Source: Ilyobacter polytropus DSM 2926 (GTDB lineage Bacteria; Fusobacteriota; Fusobacteriia; Fusobacteriales; Fusobacteriaceae). From it: a DNA stretch of 64,000 nucleotides. A program made the translations under genes and the position numbers. Below, piece by piece: positions 1 through 8,317 of the stretch (position 1 is the stretch's first letter; each line of letters begins with the position of its first letter). Location of the stretch: assembly GCF_000165505.1 (NCBI RefSeq), contig NC_014633.1, forward strand, positions 1-64,000, in the 5' to 3' direction. Below the pieces are notes generated by a model. The model saw only the letters and a list, made by a program, of their open reading frames with translations, made no database searches and was not told the DNA's origin.

Positions 1-14
1 ACAAGGGGGATATA

Positions 15-1739
15 GTGTCGAATAAAAACCAGGAAGCTTTAACTGAAATTTTAAAGATTGGAAACGTAAAAGACTTTAGTGTTAATATCAAAGCTTCAAA
101 ACCAAAGAAAATTCCGACAAAGACAGTCTCTCTTTATCTTGAAGACATGGAAATCAGAGACACGATAAATCAGCCATTTTTATTCATTATATTACCTTTT
201 TTCACATCTAAAAGACAAAGAAATGTAAACCTTGTTTACGAAATAGCCAATGCAGGTATAAAGTTTGGGGCTTCTTTGAGTACAGATAACTTTGAGGGAA
301 TAAAAAATCAACAACCTTCAGATTTTGAAAAAAATGTTTTTTATTTTGTATTATACAAGTTTCAAGAACTTTTTATGAATTCTAGTAAGAATGATGAGGA
401 AAAAAATAATAGTATAGCTTTTAATATAGAGGAAGTAATAGATTATTTAGGGCTTAAATTTTCAATGAAATATTATAGAAAAATGGAAGAAACACTTTAC
501 AACTTGCAAGCAACAACTTATAAAATAGTAATAAGAAACAGAAAAAAAGCCGGTAACATAATAAGAGAGGTATACAAAGAGCCTTTGAATTTGATTAAAT
601 ATGAAAAATTTAAGGAAAGAAATAAAGAAACCAATAAAATGAAAGTTTATTACAAAGTCAGACTTGATTACAGGATTATAGAGGAGCTTAAAAGAAAACA
701 CTACTCAATATTTGATCGACACCTCTTAAATGACCTTAGAAAGGCTGACAGAGCTTCTGAAAAGATATATCAGTATATAAGCATGAAAAGATTTTCTGAT
801 GACATAGGAGAACAGAGAATAGAAACTCTGGCTACGATCATACCACTTACACTAACAAGTAGAATAAAAAAACAATTGAAAAGCGGAGAATATAAAGAAT
901 ATGAGGTTAGTAAAATAAAACAGGGATTGAAACGGATAAGAAAATCATTTGATATTTTAGTTTCAAAGGGATATCTTTTGAATTATCATGTTGAAGAGCT
1001 AAAAGATATAAAAAGTTATAGATTTGTATACAACTTTAACCCTGAGAAAGATAATAACTGCCATATATCTAGCTTAGTTGAAAATAAAAAACCAAAACAA
1101 AAGGTAATGGCAAATAAAACAACTCAAAATAATGAAAAATTAGAATTAAATGAGTTTTCTGAAAAAGTGAAAGAAGAGATTAAAAAAGCAAAACGTAACA
1201 TTTTTGTTTCTAAGTCCTGGAATAAAAGGGTAGATAATAAAATAATAAAACTTTACAAAGAAGAAGGCGAAGAATACGTAATAAACATTTTGAAAATACT
1301 GTATTCCAATTTAAATACCCAAATAACCAAGACTCTGGTCTCTTACATAAATGGTATTATAAAAAATCTTAAAAACAAAAATATGGAATTATTCAGCGAA
1401 AAAATTGAAACTCCTGAAATAATTGAAAGCAATTCAAAAAAATCTAGAGTCAACTCAGTACCTTTTAAAAATAAAGGTAATATAGAAGATGCCGAAATCG
1501 TAGAAACTCCAAAAGATAAAAAAGAAGTTTTAAAAGAAGATCCTATTACAAAATTATTATTAGAATTATACGACAAAATGAGTGATGAAGAAAAACTTGA
1601 TATAAAAGAGAAAGCAATAAAAAAATATTTAAAAACGACTAATAGTAAGACTTTCAGCAATATTCATGAAAAAATATTCACATCAATGGAAAGGGTATAT
1701 ATTTCACAAATACTAAAAGAGGAAAAAGGATTTGCATGA
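15..1739 (+). CDS. RepB-family replication initiation protein
   Basis: Likely plasmid/chromid replication initiator of the Rep_3 (RepB) winged-helix family, which binds iterons at the origin. The N-terminal ~350 residues have the family pattern: a hydrophobic stretch (FLFIILPFF, about 54-62), a first domain with FYFVLYKFQELF, and a second winged-helix domain around KADRASEKIYQYI. At 574 aa it is longer than usual; the Lys-rich C-terminal ~220 residues look like an added low-complexity/coiled tail. Start is GTG behind AGGGGGATA, with only 14 bases upstream, so iterons and promoter would lie outside the window. Family call is from pattern recognition, not a search. Confidence 0.75.
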   Translation: MSNKNQEALTEILKIGNVKDFSVNIKASKPKKIPTKTVSLYLEDMEIRDTINQPFLFIILPFFTSKRQRNVNLVYEIANAGIKFGASLSTDNFEGIKNQQPSDFEKNVFYFVLYKFQELFMNSSKNDEEKNNSIAFNIEEVIDYLGLKFSMKYYRKMEETLYNLQATTYKIVIRNRKKAGNIIREVYKEPLNLIKYEKFKERNKETNKMKVYYKVRLDYRIIEELKRKHYSIFDRHLLNDLRKADRASEKIYQYISMKRFSDDIGEQRIETLATIIPLTLTSRIKKQLKSGEYKEYEVSKIKQGLKRIRKSFDILVSKGYLLNYHVEELKDIKSYRFVYNFNPEKDNNCHISSLVENKKPKQKVMANKTTQNNEKLELNEFSEKVKEEIKKAKRNIFVSKSWNKRVDNKIIKLYKEEGEEYVINILKILYSNLNTQITKTLVSYINGIIKNLKNKNMELFSEKIETPEIIESNSKKSRVNSVPFKNKGNIEDAEIVETPKDKKEVLKEDPITKLLLELYDKMSDEEKLDIKEKAIKKYLKTTNSKTFSNIHEKIFTSMERVYISQILKEEKGFA

Positions 1740-1740
1740 T

Positions 1741-1774
1741 ATAAAAAGCTGTTCTGCATAGAGCAGCTTTTTAT
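1741..1774 (+). terminator. Rho-independent terminator of rep
   Basis: Stem AAAAAGCTG / CAGCTTTTT directly after the rep stop codon. The rest of the 306-base gap to lrgA is extremely AT-rich and holds two copies of a repeat that recurs at 54.6 kb. Confidence 0.85.
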
Positions 1775-1874
1775 ATTGTTGGTTATTAAATATTTTATAA
1801 TATATCCGTGATGACAAAATCAAAAAAAATACTAAACAGGATTTATTATAAATGTAAAATAAAATCAGTATAAT

Positions 1875-1895
1875 TGTAATCCTTGATAAATTATA
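1875..1895 (+). repeat. Copy A of a 21-bp dispersed repeat (19/21)
   Basis: TGTAATCCTTG followed by ATAAATTATA. It differs at two positions from the perfect pair at 1957-1977 and 54581-54601. It sits between rep and lrgA. Confidence 0.5.
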
Positions 1896-1956
1896 AAATT
1901 TAATCAACAAAATTTTATAAGCTTATTTAAAACTTATTATAATAAAAAATAAATCT

Positions 1957-1977
1957 TATAATCCTTTATAAATTATA
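1957..1977 (+). repeat. Copy B of a 21-bp dispersed repeat
   Basis: TATAATCCTTT followed by ATAAATTATA, identical to 54581-54601. The outer arms TATAAT/ATTATA are inverted, so it could bind a dimeric regulator or belong to the replication/partition apparatus. Function unknown. Confidence 0.55.
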
Positions 1978-2045
1978 CTGAAATATGTATACCTAAGTTT
2001 ATTATTTTAAATACCTATGCTATAATCTCTAAGGGGAGGAATTAG

Positions 2046-2387
2046 ATGATTGTACAATTTTTATTTATATTTGGAATTACCTATCTTGGAGAGCTTATAA
2101 GCACATTATTTAGTTTACAGATTCCGGGAACAATATTAGGAATGTTAATTATGTTTTTTCTTTTAAGTACAGGAATAATAAAAGTAAAACAGATAGAAAA
2201 AGCCGCTAATATTTTACTTTTAAATATGGCAATATTTTTTCTTCCTCCTGGAATAAAGCTCGTTGATTCTCTTGATATTTTAAAAGGTAATTGGTTAAAA
2301 TTAATATTAATAGCAGTAACAACAACACTGATAACAATGGTTGTAACAGGTAAAGTTGTAGATTTTTTTATAAGGAGGAAAAAATGA
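2046..2387 (+). CDS. lrgA: LrgA/CidA-family holin-like protein
   Basis: Small integral membrane protein of 113 aa with about four hydrophobic segments; the conserved LrgA/CidA motif around IPGTILGMLIMFFLL is clear. In Firmicutes these proteins influence murein hydrolase export and autolysis and are paired with LrgB; newer work also links them to metabolite transport. Good SD (GGGAGG) before ATG. Overlaps lrgB by 4 bases (ATGA), so the two are translationally coupled. Confidence 0.88.
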   Translation: MIVQFLFIFGITYLGELISTLFSLQIPGTILGMLIMFFLLSTGIIKVKQIEKAANILLLNMAIFFLPPGIKLVDSLDILKGNWLKLILIAVTTTLITMVVTGKVVDFFIRRKK

Positions 2388-3079
2388 AAGAGTCTATTTT
2401 ATATAATCCTTTATTTGGAATAATTTTAAGCCTTATGACTTATGAAATAGGTAAAAAAATTTATACTAGATGGAGATATCCAATATTTAACCCTCTTATG
2501 ATAGCAATTACGTTAACAATTTTGTTTCTTTTAAAATTTAATATACCCTATGAAGCTTATTCTAAAGGCGGGGATATAATAATGTTTTTTTTAGGACCTG
2601 CAACGGTTGCTTTGGGAATTTCTTTGTATAAAAACAGTCAAAGGTTAAAGGAATATTTTTTACCAATATTAGCAGGAGTAACTGCAGGATCATTCACAGC
2701 TATAGTATCTGTAATAATTTTGGGAAAGGCACTTGGTTTAAAAAAAGAACTGATAATATCAACGATACCAAAATCAATAACAACTCCAATAGGAATAGAA
2801 CTATCAAAAAGCTTGGGTGGCAATCCATCAATAACAGTTATTGGAATAATGATTACAGGAATCACAGGAGCTATATCCTCACCATTTATCTGTAAATTTT
2901 TTAAAATTGAAAACAAAATATCAAAGGGGATAGGAATTGGGACTTCAAGCCATGCAGTAGGGACTTCTAAGGCAATTGAAATGGGAGAAGTAGAAGGTGC
3001 AATGAGCGGCCTTGCAATAGGAATGGCTGGACTAGTAACAATCTTTTTAGTACCTATTTTGACAAAGTTTTTAATTTGA
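2384..3079 (+). CDS. lrgB: LrgB-family membrane protein
   Basis: Integral membrane partner of LrgA, 231 aa, the usual family length. Family signatures visible: the segment around YNPLFGIILSL at the N terminus, ITTPIGIELSK near residue 130 and GTSSHAVGTSKA near residue 190. Several hydrophobic helices throughout. Starts in the stop of lrgA with AAGGAGG upstream; ends at a strong bidirectional terminator. Confidence 0.9.
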   Translation: MKESILYNPLFGIILSLMTYEIGKKIYTRWRYPIFNPLMIAITLTILFLLKFNIPYEAYSKGGDIIMFFLGPATVALGISLYKNSQRLKEYFLPILAGVTAGSFTAIVSVIILGKALGLKKELIISTIPKSITTPIGIELSKSLGGNPSITVIGIMITGITGAISSPFICKFFKIENKISKGIGIGTSSHAVGTSKAIEMGEVEGAMSGLAIGMAGLVTIFLVPILTKFLI

Positions 3080-3090
3080 AACATTTAATT

Positions 3091-3134
3091 AAATCACTAT
3101 AAAAAGGCTCGTACGAGCCTTTTTATAGTGATTT
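3091..3134. terminator. 44-bp perfect palindrome, bidirectional terminator
   Basis: Both 22-base arms are exact, centred on CTCGTACGAG with A5/T5 runs on either side of the GC-rich core. It serves lrgB (+) and the convergent gene ending at 3123 (-); the last codons of the latter lie inside it. Confidence 0.9.
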
Positions 3135-3386
3135 TTCTTTTATAATTTTAGCAAGCATCTCTTTGATACCAACGTCTACATTTTTAAAAGTAATTTTAAA
3201 TTGTAGGGCTTCAAAGGTGTAAGAATCCAAAAGTTTTCCTATACTTTCTTCTAAAAATCCATAATTAAGAGACTCTAAAGAATGGAAATCTAAAATAATA
3301 TTTTTTTTCTTTTTTAAATTTTCGGAAATTTTATTGAAAAGTACTTCTGGACCGTGTTCTATAAAATTTATAATTTTAATAGTCAT
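3123..3386 (-). CDS. STAS-like (DUF4325-type) small protein
   Basis: 87 aa soluble protein. The pattern NIILDFHSLESLNYGFLEESIGKLL resembles the core strand-helix of STAS-like DUF4325 proteins, often found with anti-sigma or kinase partners. No partner is adjacent; the upstream gene on this strand is xthA. Good SD (GAGGTG) before ATG. Product call is by motif resemblance only. Confidence 0.55.
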   Translation of the reverse strand: MTIKIINFIEHGPEVLFNKISENLKKKKNIILDFHSLESLNYGFLEESIGKLLDSYTFEALQFKITFKNVDVGIKEMLAKIIKEKSL

Positions 3387-3444
3387 TTTTAATCACCTCT
3401 CATAAGAAAGGTACAAATAATGGGTAGAAATTCCTTTTTAAAAT

Positions 3445-4206
3445 CTATTTTAATTCTATTAAAACTGGACAATGGTCAGATCCGGTTATGTTGTCAAGAA
3501 TTTCTACTTTTTTTATAGTTGAGATAAAATCCTTATTAACGCAGTGATAGTCGATCCTCCAGCCAATATTTTTTTCTCTGGCTTTGAATCTATAAGACCA
3601 CCATGTATACTTTATTTCATTTGGATACAAATATCTAAAAATATCAATATATCCTGAGTTTAAAAATTTACTCATCCATTCTCTTTCCTCAGGTAAAAAA
3701 CCAGGATTTTTTGTGTTGCTTTTGGGATTTTTAAGATCAATCTCTTGGTGGGCAATATTATAATCTCCACATAAAACAATATTTTCTCCATTTTCTACAA
3801 GTGAGTTACAATAATCTAAAAGATCAGAACAAAAATTTAACTTATATTCAAGTCTCTTTCCTTTTTCCTGACTATTTGGAAAATAACAGTTTATTAAAGT
3901 GAAATTTTCAAATTTTGCCTCTATATACCTTCCTTCATCATCAAAAATATCTATTCCCATATTTTTGATAGATAGCGGCTTTGTCTTTGAATAAAGTGCC
4001 ACTCCACTGTAACCTTTTTTTACAGCTGATTCAAAAAAAGAGTAGTAACCAGGGATTTTTTTTATATTATCTGTCAGCTGCTCTTCAGAGGCTTTTGTTT
4101 CCTGAAGACACAAAATATCAGGATCTAGCTTTTCAAAAACATCTTGAAAAGCTCCTTTTTTTTCAACAGCTCTTATTCCATTAACATTCCAGGACAAAAT
4201 TTTCAT
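3445..4206 (-). CDS. xthA: Exodeoxyribonuclease III (AP endonuclease)
   Basis: Base-excision repair AP endonuclease/3'-5' exonuclease of the EEP superfamily, 253 aa (normal length). Motifs in order: ILSWNVNGIRA (metal-binding Asn), LQETKA (catalytic Glu), CGDYNIAH (Asp-Asn), and the C-terminal GSDHCPV (catalytic Asp-His). Start ATG 3 bases after the udk stop, with AAGGAG upstream inside the end of udk, so the two are one operon. Confidence 0.95.
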   Translation of the reverse strand: MKILSWNVNGIRAVEKKGAFQDVFEKLDPDILCLQETKASEEQLTDNIKKIPGYYSFFESAVKKGYSGVALYSKTKPLSIKNMGIDIFDDEGRYIEAKFENFTLINCYFPNSQEKGKRLEYKLNFCSDLLDYCNSLVENGENIVLCGDYNIAHQEIDLKNPKSNTKNPGFLPEEREWMSKFLNSGYIDIFRYLYPNEIKYTWWSYRFKAREKNIGWRIDYHCVNKDFISTIKKVEILDNITGSDHCPVLIELK

Positions 4207-4209
4207 AAG

Positions 4210-4839
4210 TTATAAGGCTCCTTTTTGAAGATATCGTTTAAGTTTTGCGATCACCATATTTACAGCTATTTTATTTTCTCCCCCTCTCGGGATAATAATG
4301 TCGGCATATCGTTTACTAGGTTCACAAAATTCTAAATACATTGGCTTTACTGTTTTTAAGTACTGATCTCTTACTGATTCAAAAGTTCTTCCTCTTTCAT
4401 GTATATCTCTTTCAATTCTCCTTAAAAGCATCTCATCAGCATCTGTATCAACAAATATTTTTACATCAAATATATCTCTGATTTCAGGTACTGCAAACAA
4501 TAAAATTCCCTCCACAATTATTATTTTTGAAGGATGGATAGTTATAGTTTCTTCTTTTCTAGAGTGAGTTTTGAAATCATATATAGGTCTCTCTATAATT
4601 TGGTTTTTTAAAAGAGTTTCCAAGTCTTTTTTTAGCAGTTCAAATTCAATGGAATTAGGGTGGTCAAAATTTACACCGGCCCTTTCTTGAACCGACATCT
4701 CTTTAAGTTCTTTATAATAGGCATCCTGAGCTACTAAAACTGCATCCTCTGACTTAAATGCTTTTACTAAATTTTTTGCCACAGTGGTTTTTCCACTTCC
4801 ACTACCTCCTGCGACTCCTATAATGATGCAATTTTTCAT
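4210..4839 (-). CDS. udk: Uridine kinase
   Basis: Phosphorylates uridine/cytidine in pyrimidine salvage; 209 aa, normal length. Walker A GVAGGSGSGKTT at residues ~8-19, substrate motif NFDHPNSIEF, and the RRIERDIHERGR lid region are all present. SD GGAGG before ATG. Forms an operon with xthA downstream. Confidence 0.95.
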   Translation of the reverse strand: MKNCIIIGVAGGSGSGKTTVAKNLVKAFKSEDAVLVAQDAYYKELKEMSVQERAGVNFDHPNSIEFELLKKDLETLLKNQIIERPIYDFKTHSRKEETITIHPSKIIIVEGILLFAVPEIRDIFDVKIFVDTDADEMLLRRIERDIHERGRTFESVRDQYLKTVKPMYLEFCEPSKRYADIIIPRGGENKIAVNMVIAKLKRYLQKGAL

Positions 4840-4946
4840 TATTTTATTTCCTCCTGCATTTTATAGATAAAAATAAGATATTAAATTTTTAAAAACTATT
4901 TTTAAATTATACAATACTTGAAATAAAATATCAATAAACCAAAAGA

Positions 4947-4964
4947 AGACAGCATAGGCTGTCT
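4947..4964 (-). terminator. Terminator of the repeat-peptide gene
   Basis: AGACAGC-4 nt-GCTGTCT followed on the minus strand by TTCTTTT, 20 bases after the stop codon at 4985. Supports the repeat ORF as the end of a real transcript. Confidence 0.75.
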
Positions 4965-4984
4965 CCTTAGAATAAAAACTATTT

Positions 4985-5302
4985 TTACCAACCACCAGAA
5001 GTAGCTCTTCTAGAACTAACAGCCCAACCACCAGAAGTAGCTCTTCTAGAACTAACAGCCCAACCACCAGAAGTAGCTCTTCTAGAACTAACAGCCCAAC
5101 CACCAGAAGTAGCTCTTCTAGAACTAACAGCCCAACCACCAGAAGTAGCTCTTCTAGAACTAACAGCCCAACCACCAGAAGTAGCTCTTCTAGAACTAAC
5201 AGCCCAACCACCAGAAGTAGCTCTTCTAGACGAAGTAGCTGCAAAGGAAACAGAAGAAACAATTAAAATAAGTGTTAATAATAGAACCAATCTCTTTTTC
5301 AT
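4985..5302 (-). CDS. Secreted tandem-repeat peptide precursor
   Basis: 105 aa. A clear Sec signal peptide (MKKR, then a hydrophobic core, VSFA) of about 21 residues is followed by seven copies of SSRRATSGGW joined by AV; nothing else is encoded. GGAGG precedes the ATG and a terminator follows. The repeat has dibasic RR in every unit and ends each unit in GGW, which could serve as processing sites. It starts 28 bases after the stop of an HTH-TPR regulator on the same strand. I know no family for it; a multicopy signalling or antimicrobial peptide is an inference. The other reading frames across the repeat are shadows. Confidence 0.7.
   Translation of the reverse strand: MKKRLVLLLTLILIVSSVSFAATSSRRATSGGWAVSSRRATSGGWAVSSRRATSGGWAVSSRRATSGGWAVSSRRATSGGWAVSSRRATSGGWAVSSRRATSGGW
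4988..5230 (-). repeat. 36-bp tandem repeat, six identical units plus 27 bp
   Basis: Units start at 4988, 5024, 5060, 5096, 5132 and 5168, with a partial unit at 5204-5230. All six full units are identical at every base including third codon positions, indicating recent expansion or homogenisation. Copy number probably varies between strains. Confidence 0.95.
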
Positions 5303-5330
5303 AGTGATACCTCCCTATAATATATTGTGT

Positions 5331-6599
5331 TTAAAATTTTGAAAAAGGTTTTATACTGTTTAAAATATTATAAACTTCTTTTTGTAATCCATTTTTCATG
5401 TAAAAATCAATAAAATCAAAAGCAATTTCCAGTCTTTTTTCCCTTTTTAAAAGAGTAAAATAAAATTTTTCGATTTTTTTAACAGTTTCAAGATCTTTTT
5501 TGGTAAACAAAGTCAACAAATAACGAACTGAAGAGAATTTTTTATTTAAATTTCTTTTTGTTTTTTCGTCACAAAGTTTTAAAAAATAAGTTATAGCATC
5601 TTTTCGTTTATTTAATAGAAGGGAAGTTTCTCCAATTTCAAAAATAATTTGTTCAAAAGTATAATTTGAGAACTTGTCTAAATCAACTAATTCAATCAAT
5701 TTTTTACATTTTCTAAGATAAAACTTAATTTTATCAGAGTTATTTTCAAGTCTTGAAATATAAAGGAGATTATTATTTATTATAATTTTACGATTTATAT
5801 CTTTATATTTAAGCATTAAACTTCTATATATAGAGATTGAATTATCATATTTACCGAGGTCTGCAGAAGAAATAGCTTGAAAGTTTTTAACATCAAAATA
5901 TTGGTCTGAGTCAGAAATATACTCTTCTACTTGACAAAAGTATTCAAGAGCTCTATTGTAATCTTTTAAGCTATCAAAGATACATCCAAAATTAAATAAA
6001 ATAATTGATTTTTCAGGTAAAAGAAAAGAAATAATTTCAGATTTAATTAAATTTTCAAGGTCTACAGCTGCCTGGAAATTTTCTGTCTGAAGATATATTC
6101 TGATTAAGCTCAAGCTAACTTTTCCTAGTGTTTTGGAGTCTCTTATAATGATCAGGTCGTTTAATATTCTTAAATAAAAACTCGCAGCCCTATGAAAATT
6201 TTCTTTTTCAAAAAAGATGTTACCAATTTTTTCATAAAGTGTGATTTTGGTCTGAATATCATATTCAGATGCATAACTTTCAATATCGGAGATGACAGGT
6301 TCTATAGTATCTTCTTTTTCAAGTTTCTTTAGAAAGTCGATTTTTAATTTTTCAATTTGTTCTTTCTTACTCTCCATCAACTCTTCTAGTTTTACCTTTT
6401 CAGGAATGTTTCTTTCTTTGAAAATTTTGTTAAAATTCTCTACAAGAATTTTAGCTGTATTTTCATTGAATTTATTTTTTCCTGTTTCTATCATGGCAAG
6501 ATGACTTCTAGAAATTTGATCTCCTGCCAGATCTTTTTGGTTTATTTTGTATTTTTTTCTAAGTGCTATAAGTTTTTCAACAGGACTTAAAATTGCCAT
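5331..6599 (-). CDS. HTH-TPR transcriptional regulator, RRNPP-like
   Basis: 422 aa from the ATG at 6599 (SD GAGGTG); a longer reading to 6647 would run through the promoter. N-terminal Xre-type HTH (about residues 8-65: LIALRKKYKINQKDLAG, SRSHLAMIETGK), then about 300 residues of helical TPR-like repeats (e.g. YEKIGNIFFEKENFHRAASF, LFNFGCIFDSLKDYNRALEY). Size and order match NprR/PlcR/Rap-like peptide-sensing regulators, which usually neighbour their signal peptide gene, as here. Alternatively a generic HTH-TPR regulator. Promoter and a candidate operator overlap just upstream, suggesting autoregulation. Confidence 0.75.
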   Translation of the reverse strand: MAILSPVEKLIALRKKYKINQKDLAGDQISRSHLAMIETGKNKFNENTAKILVENFNKIFKERNIPEKVKLEELMESKKEQIEKLKIDFLKKLEKEDTIEPVISDIESYASEYDIQTKITLYEKIGNIFFEKENFHRAASFYLRILNDLIIIRDSKTLGKVSLSLIRIYLQTENFQAAVDLENLIKSEIISFLLPEKSIILFNFGCIFDSLKDYNRALEYFCQVEEYISDSDQYFDVKNFQAISSADLGKYDNSISIYRSLMLKYKDINRKIIINNNLLYISRLENNSDKIKFYLRKCKKLIELVDLDKFSNYTFEQIIFEIGETSLLLNKRKDAITYFLKLCDEKTKRNLNKKFSSVRYLLTLFTKKDLETVKKIEKFYFTLLKREKRLEIAFDFIDFYMKNGLQKEVYNILNSIKPFSKF

Positions 6600-6618
6600 T
6601 TCATTCACCTCTTGTAAA

Positions 6619-6647
6619 ATTGTAGTATATATATGCCTTATTGTCAA
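6619..6647 (-). promoter_or_regulatory. Promoter of the HTH-TPR regulator
   Basis: Minus-strand TTGACA (6647-6642), 17-bp spacer, TACAAT (6624-6619), 20 bases upstream of the start codon. The -35 box overlaps the inverted repeat at 6641-6662. Confidence 0.75.
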
Positions 6648-6662
6648 TAAAAATAATGACCA
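6641..6662. promoter_or_regulatory. Candidate operator, site 1
   Basis: TTGTCA-N10-TGACCA, overlapping the -35 box of the regulator promoter. Same architecture as site 2 at 6773. The 304-base gap 6600-6903 holds both operators and both divergent promoters. Confidence 0.5.
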
Positions 6663-6772
6663 AAATACAAAAAAATTATTATTTTTATAAAAAAAGACAT
6701 TTTAATATATAAGAGTAAAAAAATATTATAAAAAGTTATAAAAATATATATTTTTTTCAAAAAAACATCATC

Positions 6773-6794
6773 TTGTCACTTTTATCAATGACAA
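6773..6794. promoter_or_regulatory. Candidate operator, site 2
   Basis: TTGTCA-N10-TGACAA, a perfect 6-bp inverted repeat 35 bp upstream of the -35 box of the HD-GYP gene; a position compatible with activation. Confidence 0.5.
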
Positions 6795-6829
6795 AAAAGA
6801 ATAAAAATGGATAAGTTTTCAAAAAAAAC

Positions 6830-6858
6830 TTGATTTACTCTCTTAAAGGTTGTATATT
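6830..6858 (+). promoter_or_regulatory. Promoter of the HD-GYP gene
   Basis: TTGATT, 17-bp spacer, TATATT; about 45 bases upstream of the ATG. Confidence 0.7.
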
Positions 6859-6903
6859 TAAAGCAAGAAAGATAAATCAACTTTAAAACCAGGAGGACAT
6901 GTT

Positions 6904-7599
6904 ATGTATATTAATTCAAATTATAGAGAAGAAAATAGATTAACAGGATTATTAAGTCCTTCTGAAATTATTGGAATCTTTCAAAAAGATTACATTGAAA
7001 ACTTAGGAAGAGAGAAAGTAAAAAGGTATTTACTGGAGAATCTTCTTATGAAACTTCATGCTGTAGATTCTAGTGAAGCTTTATTTCATCTAAAAATGGT
7101 GGGAGAAGTTTCAGCTTTACTTTCAAGAAAATATGGTTTTTCTGAATATAAGATAAATAAGATAGAGTTTTTTGCAAAAATACATGACTTGGGAAAAATA
7201 GGAATTCCGGGAAAAATATTAAATAAGCCTGGTAAATTGACTGCAGATGAATTTGAAGTTGTAAAGGAACATACTGAAATAGGTTATCATCTTATAAGTA
7301 AATTTGGATTTTCAAAAATGGGCGAGAATATAATAAGATACCACCATGAAAAATGGAATGGTAAAGGGTATAGAGGACTTGTGGAAAGAGAAATACCTAT
7401 AGAGGCTAGAATTGTATCAATTGCAGATGTTTATGATGCACTCAGAATGAAGAGGACTTATAAAGAGCCATTTACCCATGAGACGGCAGTTGAAATTATA
7501 AAAGAGGGAAGAGGCGAAGATTTTGATCCTGAACTTGTAGATATATTTTTAAAATGCCATCAGGAGATTAAAGTTATGTATAATACAAAGTTCAACTAA
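6904..7599 (+). CDS. HD-GYP domain phosphohydrolase
   Basis: 231 aa; probable cyclic dinucleotide (c-di-GMP type) phosphodiesterase or metal-dependent phosphohydrolase. HD-GYP signatures: HDLGKIGIPGKILNKPGKLT, the EHTEIGYHL helix, HHEKWNGKGYRG (residues ~157-168; the GYP triad reads GYR here), and IADVYDALRMKRTYK. The final proline of GYP is replaced by Arg, so the cyclic dinucleotide assignment is tentative. No receiver or sensor domain; the N-terminal ~70 residues are unassigned. SD AGGAGG. Divergent from the HTH-TPR regulator with shared operators, so possibly in its regulon. Confidence 0.85.
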   Translation: MYINSNYREENRLTGLLSPSEIIGIFQKDYIENLGREKVKRYLLENLLMKLHAVDSSEALFHLKMVGEVSALLSRKYGFSEYKINKIEFFAKIHDLGKIGIPGKILNKPGKLTADEFEVVKEHTEIGYHLISKFGFSKMGENIIRYHHEKWNGKGYRGLVEREIPIEARIVSIADVYDALRMKRTYKEPFTHETAVEIIKEGRGEDFDPELVDIFLKCHQEIKVMYNTKFN

Positions 7600-7630
7600 A
7601 AAAAGAACCATAATGGTTCTTTTTTTAGTT
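7594..7630. terminator. Terminator after the HD-GYP gene
   Basis: 18-base perfect arms (AACTAAAAAAAGAACCAT and its complement) with T7 in the 3' arm; could work in both directions. Confidence 0.85.
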
Positions 7631-7750
7631 GTAAAGTATATTTTGATATTAATATATATGTAGCGAAGAAGGAAAAAATAGGAAATATCTGTTTATATAA
7701 TTAGAATATTACATAACTTGATTTTTATTAACCTTGTGTCGCGGCGCTAC

Positions 7751-8317
7751 CTAAATAAAGTTTATTTTTCCAAGATCCATTTTATCAATAATGGCCAATG
7801 ATTCTAGGTGGACACCTTCGTTTCTAAGAATATTTCCACCAGGCTGAAAGCCCTTTTCTATAGCTATGCCTATTCCCACAAGTTCGGCTCCAGCTTGTTC
7901 TACAATCTTTTGAATTCCAATAATAGCATTTCCAGTAGCAAGAAAATCATCGACAAATAAAATCTTATCATCAGAATTTAAGAACTCCTTTGAAACGCAG
8001 ATATCATAATCAACTTTTTTTGTAAATGAATGAACAGTTTCAACATACATTCCTTCCATAGTAGTTGGTTTTTTTTTCTTGGCAAAAACTAAAGGAACGT
8101 CAAAAGCTACTGCAGCTGCAAGTCCGATGGCAATACCTGAGGCTTCGATAGTAAGGATTTTATTGATTTTTTTTTCTTTAAATCTTTTTTTAAATTCTTT
8201 TCCCATCTCCATCATAATGGTAGCATCTATCTGGTGATTTAAAAAACTGTCTACTTTAAGAGTAGTTGGATTTATTATTTCTCCACTTTTCAGAATTTTT
8301 TCTTTCAATAATTTCAA
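7751..8317 (-). CDS. xpt: Xanthine phosphoribosyltransferase
   Basis: Converts xanthine and PRPP to XMP in purine salvage, feeding GuaA. PRPP-binding motif ILFVDDFLATGNAIIG is intact. The likely start is TTG at 8317 (MKLLKEKILKSGE), with AGGAGG 7 bases upstream, giving 188 aa, the usual length; the longer reading to 8335 would run through this SD. Divergent from guaA with its own consensus promoter. No riboswitch fold seen in its own ~110-base leader. Confidence 0.93.
   Translation of the reverse strand: MKLLKEKILKSGEIINPTTLKVDSFLNHQIDATIMMEMGKEFKKRFKEKKINKILTIEASGIAIGLAAAVAFDVPLVFAKKKKPTTMEGMYVETVHSFTKKVDYDICVSKEFLNSDDKILFVDDFLATGNAIIGIQKIVEQAGAELVGIGIAIEKGFQPGGNILRNEGVHLESLAIIDKMDLGKINFI

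Noticed and set aside
2638..3084. 148-aa minus-strand ORF opposite lrgB
   Set aside because: Shadow of lrgB; proline/isoleucine-rich composition and no SD.
4988..5230. CRISPR-like array
   Set aside because: Units are directly adjacent without spacers and are coding.
4861..5262. Second long ORF across the 36-bp repeat (poly LEELLLVVGLLV)
   Set aside because: It is an alternate frame of the repeat, kept open because the unit length is a multiple of three; no SD, and the other frame has signal peptide and SD.
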